Positions 60,519 through 64,000 of a stretch of DNA of 64,000 nt are shown one piece after another. The translations under genes and the position numbers were made by a program. The stretch spans positions 115,535-179,534 of the forward strand of contig JACRKC010000073.1 of the NCBI GenBank assembly GCA_016235555.1, read 5' to 3'. The DNA is from Verrucomicrobiota bacterium. Lineage in GTDB: Bacteria; Verrucomicrobiota; Verrucomicrobiia; Opitutales; Opitutaceae. The notes under the pieces are model-generated. The model was not told where the DNA came from, searched no databases, and saw only the letters and a program-made list of their open reading frames with translations. Within the stretch, counting starts at the first letter, position 1. The number at the start of each line of letters is the position of its first letter.

Positions 60519-63500
60519 ATGCGTCAGGGCATTCCAGTGCATTACAACCGCCCCTCGGAAGCTGCGGCCGGCGACGACGCCGGCACGTTCCGCTACTGGG
60601 CTTTCATCAGCTACAGCCACGCGGATGAATCGTGGGCGCGCTGGTTGCACCACGCCTTGGAGACCTATCGGATTCCGCCGCACCTTGCCGGCCGGACGAC
60701 CCGCCAGGGCACCGTCCCCGGCCGGCTGCGCCCGGTCTTCCGGGACCGCGATGAACTGGCGGCCGCGTCCGAGCTGGGACCGGCGCTGCAAGCGGCCCTG
60801 CGTGAGTCCTCCGCGCTCATCGTGCTCTGCTCCCCCCAGGCCGCGAAGTCCCGCTGGGTCAACGACGAGGTGTTGTTTTTCAAGCGTCTCGGGCGCAGCA
60901 AGCGGGTCTTCCCCTTGATCGTGGCCGCCGAGGGCCCGCAGCAACTGGAACGGCGGAGATGTTTCCCCCCGGCCGTCCTCGCCGCCTTGAACGCCGACGG
61001 CACGGTCGCCCCGATGGAGATCGAGCCGCTCGCCGCCGACGCCCATCCGGCGCAGGATGGCAAACCACTCGCGCTCCAGAAAATCATCGCGGCCATCACC
61101 GGCCTGCCGCTCGACGAGCTGAGGCAGCGGGACCAGCAACGGCGCAACCGCCGCCTCGCCGTCCTCTCCACGCTGGCGCTCACGCTCACGCTCGCGATGT
61201 CGGTGCTCGCGCTCGTCGCCTGGCAACAACGCCACGCCGCGGTCCGGAGCGCCGAGCTCGCCCAAGCCAGTGAAGCCAAGGCGATTTCCTCCGAGCAGCT
61301 CGCCCGCGCCGAGGCCGCGCGGGCCGTCGCCGCCGAGTCAGACGCGCTCAAGGAAAAGGAACTCACGCGGCGTGCGCTCGCCCGCTCCCAGGTCGCCCTC
61401 GCCGAAGCGGCGTTCCGGCGCGCCGACCTGACCGACATGGTGCAGGCGCTCGAATCGGTGCCGGAGGATCTGCGGGACCAACGCTGGGACTATCTGGCGG
61501 CAAAACGCGACAGCTCGCTGGGCGATTTCCGCCTGCCGGGTATCGGAGCGGTGGCCGTATCGGCGGCCCTGCCCGGCAAGCGCGGACAGTTCGCGGTGCT
61601 CGCGCCCAACGGCAACCTCGCGATCGTCGACGTGGCGGCCGGCCGCCGCATCGTCGGCGAAGCGACCGGGATCCGCGGCGGCCCCGCGATGACGGTGAAC
61701 CGGGACGGCACGCGCATCGCGGTCACCCATCGAGGCGCCGCCGAGATCCGCATTCTGCTCGTGGCCGATCTGAAAGCGGATGCCACGGTGCCGAATCCCG
61801 CGACGGCGGTCACCCGCCTCGCGTTTTCTCCCGATGGCACGTCGCTGGTCGTGCTCGATGGCGGCGGCGAAGCGCCGGCGCTTTCGGTGGTCGATCTCCG
61901 CGACGGCAAGGTCCGCTGGCAGCAACCCGGGGCCTACGACAACGCGATTTTCAGTCCCGACGGCACGCGGCTTTACGCGGTTTCGCAGCGGCTGCGGCGC
62001 TTCGTCATGCTCGGCACCGCCAGTGGCGAAGTCCTCGTCAGTCAACCCGTGCAAGCCACCACGTTGTCGTTGAGCCGGGATGGCCGGCGGCTCGCGATGG
62101 GGCTGCACAACGGCGAGGTGGTCCTGCTCGAGGCCAGCACCGGCATCGAACGCCGCCGGGCGCGCCTGCATCTGGGCACCGTCGAGCGCCTGACGTGGAC
62201 CGCCGGCGATCACCTGCTCACCCTGGGCGGCGAAGCCACCTTTGACAGCGGACGGCGGGTGATGCGGTTGTGGGATCCGACGAACTTTTCGGCGCGCGGC
62301 ACCTTCTTCGGCATCAAGGAAGGACTCGCCCCCGGCGAGTGGTCGTTCAACGCCGTGAGCGGCCATCTGCTCGTGGCCGGCAATCCGGCCCGCCTCTGGC
62401 GCATCCCGGCCGACATGGAATCCGCGCGCCTGGTCAGCACCACCGAGCAGGGCACGACCGCCGCGTTCCTCAACGACACGACGCTCATGGCGCGAAAGGA
62501 AACGTCGCTCTCGCGTTACGATGTGACCGATCCGCGCACGATTCGCGAAATCGCGACTCCGCCACTCGGCGCGCTCACGGTCGTCGCCCCGTTCTGGCCG
62601 GGCGGATGGTTCGCCCTGGCGCCGCGCACCGGCCCCCCGCCCTACCCGCTCAAGTTGTATTCCGGCCCGGCCGGTGCGCTGGCGCTCAAACAGGACCTCC
62701 CCGCCGGCGGCTGGGTGACACGCCTCGACTTCGACGAGGCCGGGAAACAGGTGCTGGCCGTGATGCACAATGGCGGGGCCAAAATCTTCGCCGCGGATGG
62801 CGGCGCCGCCGGGTTTGTTTTCACGCAGAAATTTGAGCGCGCCGTCTTCGCCGGCGGCGCGAACCGCCTCGTCGCCATCGTCCCGAAGAAACGCACGGCG
62901 GAGGACGTGGACGACGAGGTGGCGCTGTTCGACACCAGGACCGGTGACCTGCTCAAACGCGTGGTGTATCAGTCGCGCCTCAACGAACTCGTCGCCTCGC
63001 CGGACCGGCGGCTGGTGGCCGTCGGCGGGGAGGAGCAGGTCGTGCGCGTGCTCGACGCGGAGACCCTGGAGGAGAGGTGGAGTTTCCGGGCCCACGACGC
63101 GGAAATCTCGGCGATGGCCTTTCACCCCCGGGAACCGGCGATCGCGACCGCCTCGCCCGACGGCTCGGTCAAACTGTGGGACTACGAAAGCGCGCGACTG
63201 CGCGAGACGTTTCTCGGAATCGACGCGACACCCGTGATGCTCGCGTTCAGCCCCAACGGACGGCTGCTCGTCGTCGAAAGCCAGGAGGACACGACGCGCC
63301 TCTATGATTTGAGCGGTGAATCGGCTCCGGCGGCGGTCACGTCCGCGGGCGAGTTGCTGCCGCCCGATGCCGAGGGCTGGCAGGATGTGCTGGGGGCGCT
63401 CAACAGCGCCGACATCATCCGCGACGGCAACGGCTGGCGCCTCGACCGCGGCGTGTTGCGCAGCCCGCCGTTGCGCAATGCGAAACTGCCGCTCACCGGC

Positions 63501-63926
63501 GCCGCCGAAGGCCTGAGCTACCAGCTGCGCCTGAAAGTCCGCCGCACGGCCGGGCGCGATCTGCTCCACGTGATGCTCCCCATCGGCGACAGCATGGCCG
63601 GATTCGAATTGGACGGCTCGTCCCAGGAAGGCACCTACACCGGCCTGGCCCGGGTGAACGACAAGTTCGGCAAAAGCCTCCCGGGCGCGGTGCCGGGCCC
63701 GCAGGTGCGCAGTCGCCAGCCGCATGTGCTCGAGCTGAACGTGCGGGTCGGCGGTTCGCGCGCCCAATTCAGCAGCACACTCGACGGCCGACGGCTGTTC
63801 GACTGGTCCGGCCCTCTCTCGGCCCTCAGCCCGCACGGCCTGTGGAAGGCGCGCCCCGGCATGTTGACCCTCGGCACCAACGGTGCCGGCTGGGATGTGT
63901 CCGAGGTCAAACCCAAGCGACTCTAA
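60519..63926 (+). CDS. TIR - transmembrane - beta-propeller - jelly-roll protein
   Basis: The 1135-residue protein has an N-terminal TIR domain (about residues 24-175: RYWAFISYSHADESWARWL; RPVFRDRDELAAASELG; LIVLCSPQAAKSRWVNDEV with the conserved W and Glu), one membrane helix (LAVLSTLALTLTLAMSVLALVAW, about 212-235), an Ala/Glu-rich coiled coil (about 236-300), a WD40-like propeller (about 310-950; FSPDGTSLVVLDGG, IFSPDGTRLYAVS, ASPDGSVKLWDYES) and a C-terminal jelly roll (about 960-1135; LRLKVRRTAGRDLLHVMLPIG, FSSTLDGRRLFDWSG) of concanavalin/DUF1080-like type. Bacterial TIR domains can hydrolyse NAD+. A surveillance or defence role is possible but unproven. No effector gene is adjacent. 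Confidence 0.85.
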   Translation: MRQGIPVHYNRPSEAAAGDDAGTFRYWAFISYSHADESWARWLHHALETYRIPPHLAGRTTRQGTVPGRLRPVFRDRDELAAASELGPALQAALRESSALIVLCSPQAAKSRWVNDEVLFFKRLGRSKRVFPLIVAAEGPQQLERRRCFPPAVLAALNADGTVAPMEIEPLAADAHPAQDGKPLALQKIIAAITGLPLDELRQRDQQRRNRRLAVLSTLALTLTLAMSVLALVAWQQRHAAVRSAELAQASEAKAISSEQLARAEAARAVAAESDALKEKELTRRALARSQVALAEAAFRRADLTDMVQALESVPEDLRDQRWDYLAAKRDSSLGDFRLPGIGAVAVSAALPGKRGQFAVLAPNGNLAIVDVAAGRRIVGEATGIRGGPAMTVNRDGTRIAVTHRGAAEIRILLVADLKADATVPNPATAVTRLAFSPDGTSLVVLDGGGEAPALSVVDLRDGKVRWQQPGAYDNAIFSPDGTRLYAVSQRLRRFVMLGTASGEVLVSQPVQATTLSLSRDGRRLAMGLHNGEVVLLEASTGIERRRARLHLGTVERLTWTAGDHLLTLGGEATFDSGRRVMRLWDPTNFSARGTFFGIKEGLAPGEWSFNAVSGHLLVAGNPARLWRIPADMESARLVSTTEQGTTAAFLNDTTLMARKETSLSRYDVTDPRTIREIATPPLGALTVVAPFWPGGWFALAPRTGPPPYPLKLYSGPAGALALKQDLPAGGWVTRLDFDEAGKQVLAVMHNGGAKIFAADGGAAGFVFTQKFERAVFAGGANRLVAIVPKKRTAEDVDDEVALFDTRTGDLLKRVVYQSRLNELVASPDRRLVAVGGEEQVVRVLDAETLEERWSFRAHDAEISAMAFHPREPAIATASPDGSVKLWDYESARLRETFLGIDATPVMLAFSPNGRLLVVESQEDTTRLYDLSGESAPAAVTSAGELLPPDAEGWQDVLGALNSADIIRDGNGWRLDRGVLRSPPLRNAKLPLTGAAEGLSYQLRLKVRRTAGRDLLHVMLPIGDSMAGFELDGSSQEGTYTGLARVNDKFGKSLPGAVPGPQVRSRQPHVLELNVRVGGSRAQFSSTLDGRRLFDWSGPLSALSPHGLWKARPGMLTLGTNGAGWDVSEVKPKRL

Positions 63927-63945
63927 GCCGGAACATTGCAGTCGG

Positions 63946-64000
63946 GGTGGAGCGCGTTGACCTCAACGCGCTTGTGCAACGACGTGAATCCTGAAAAGCG
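63946..64000. repeat. Palindromic repeat, family R1, copy 3 (cut by the window edge)
   Basis: GGTGGAGCGCGTTGACCTCAACGCGC matches the left arm of the copies at 1322 and 3670. The right arm would lie beyond the end of the window. Confidence 0.65.

Overview
The window is GC-rich and gene-dense. Its content resembles a Verrucomicrobiota genome, probably from the Opitutaceae or a relative. The reasons are Tat-exported Gfo/Idh/MocA oxidoreductases, DUF1549/1553 and DUF1501 planctomycetal-type proteins, a DUF6807 protein, a DUF1080 domain, sialidase-like BNR proteins, and a TonB receptor with an N-terminal carboxypeptidase-like domain. This placement is inferred from family content; no rRNA or marker gene is present.

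Layout. 1-3.7 kb: a truncated DUF218 gene, a DUF47/Pit phosphate pair, and a convergent PhoR-like sensor kinase whose phospho-acceptor His is replaced by Tyr. 4-24 kb: a saccharide-utilisation region with an MFS transporter, a DUF1080 protein, two coupled sialidase-like proteins, a TonB receptor, an oxidoreductase/DUF6807 pair, two putative glycosidases, a GntR/LacI-type regulator, a PQ-loop protein, a PLP decarboxylase and a 64-nt tRNA-like relic. 23.6-37 kb: pectin and sugar-acid functions (PL22-like lyase, CE8 pectinesterase, esterase, xylulokinase, ACS-family MFS), a HipBA toxin-antitoxin pair, a split spermidine-synthase-like pair and a second oxidoreductase. 37.5-43 kb: a DUF1549/1553 - DUF1501 - PPC-domain operon.

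43.2-52.2 kb is the main discovery: a complete filamentous-phage (inovirus-like) prophage of about 9 kb, integrated in the 3' end of a tRNA-Tyr gene and bounded by 28-bp direct repeats. It carries a tyrosine integrase, a ribbon-helix-helix protein, a Zot/pI ATPase, two tip-type proteins, a 36-residue membrane protein that is easily missed, a signal-peptide-bearing major coat protein, a HUH replication initiator, a stem-loop-rich origin region and an early gene cluster. The order coat - hairpin - tip proteins - pI parallels Ff phages, and no secretin gene is present. A 16-bp near-palindrome recurs six times and only inside the element. Integration also appears to change the integrase: in the excised circle its reading frame would continue for 47 further residues, while in the prophage the host tRNA supplies the stop codon.

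52.3-64 kb: a GIY-YIG protein, GH43 and GH2 enzymes, cardiolipin synthase, a permuted NlpC/P60-like protein, and citramalate synthase (cimA) preceded by an Ile-rich leader peptide and a terminator hairpin, which looks like a classical attenuator. Last is a TIR - transmembrane - beta-propeller - jelly-roll protein of 1135 residues.

Intergenic DNA is populated by several families of palindromic repeats. One family resembles a MITE, and one of its copies has a 9-bp target duplication. Two palindromic elements lie in frame inside the N-terminal leader of exported proteins.
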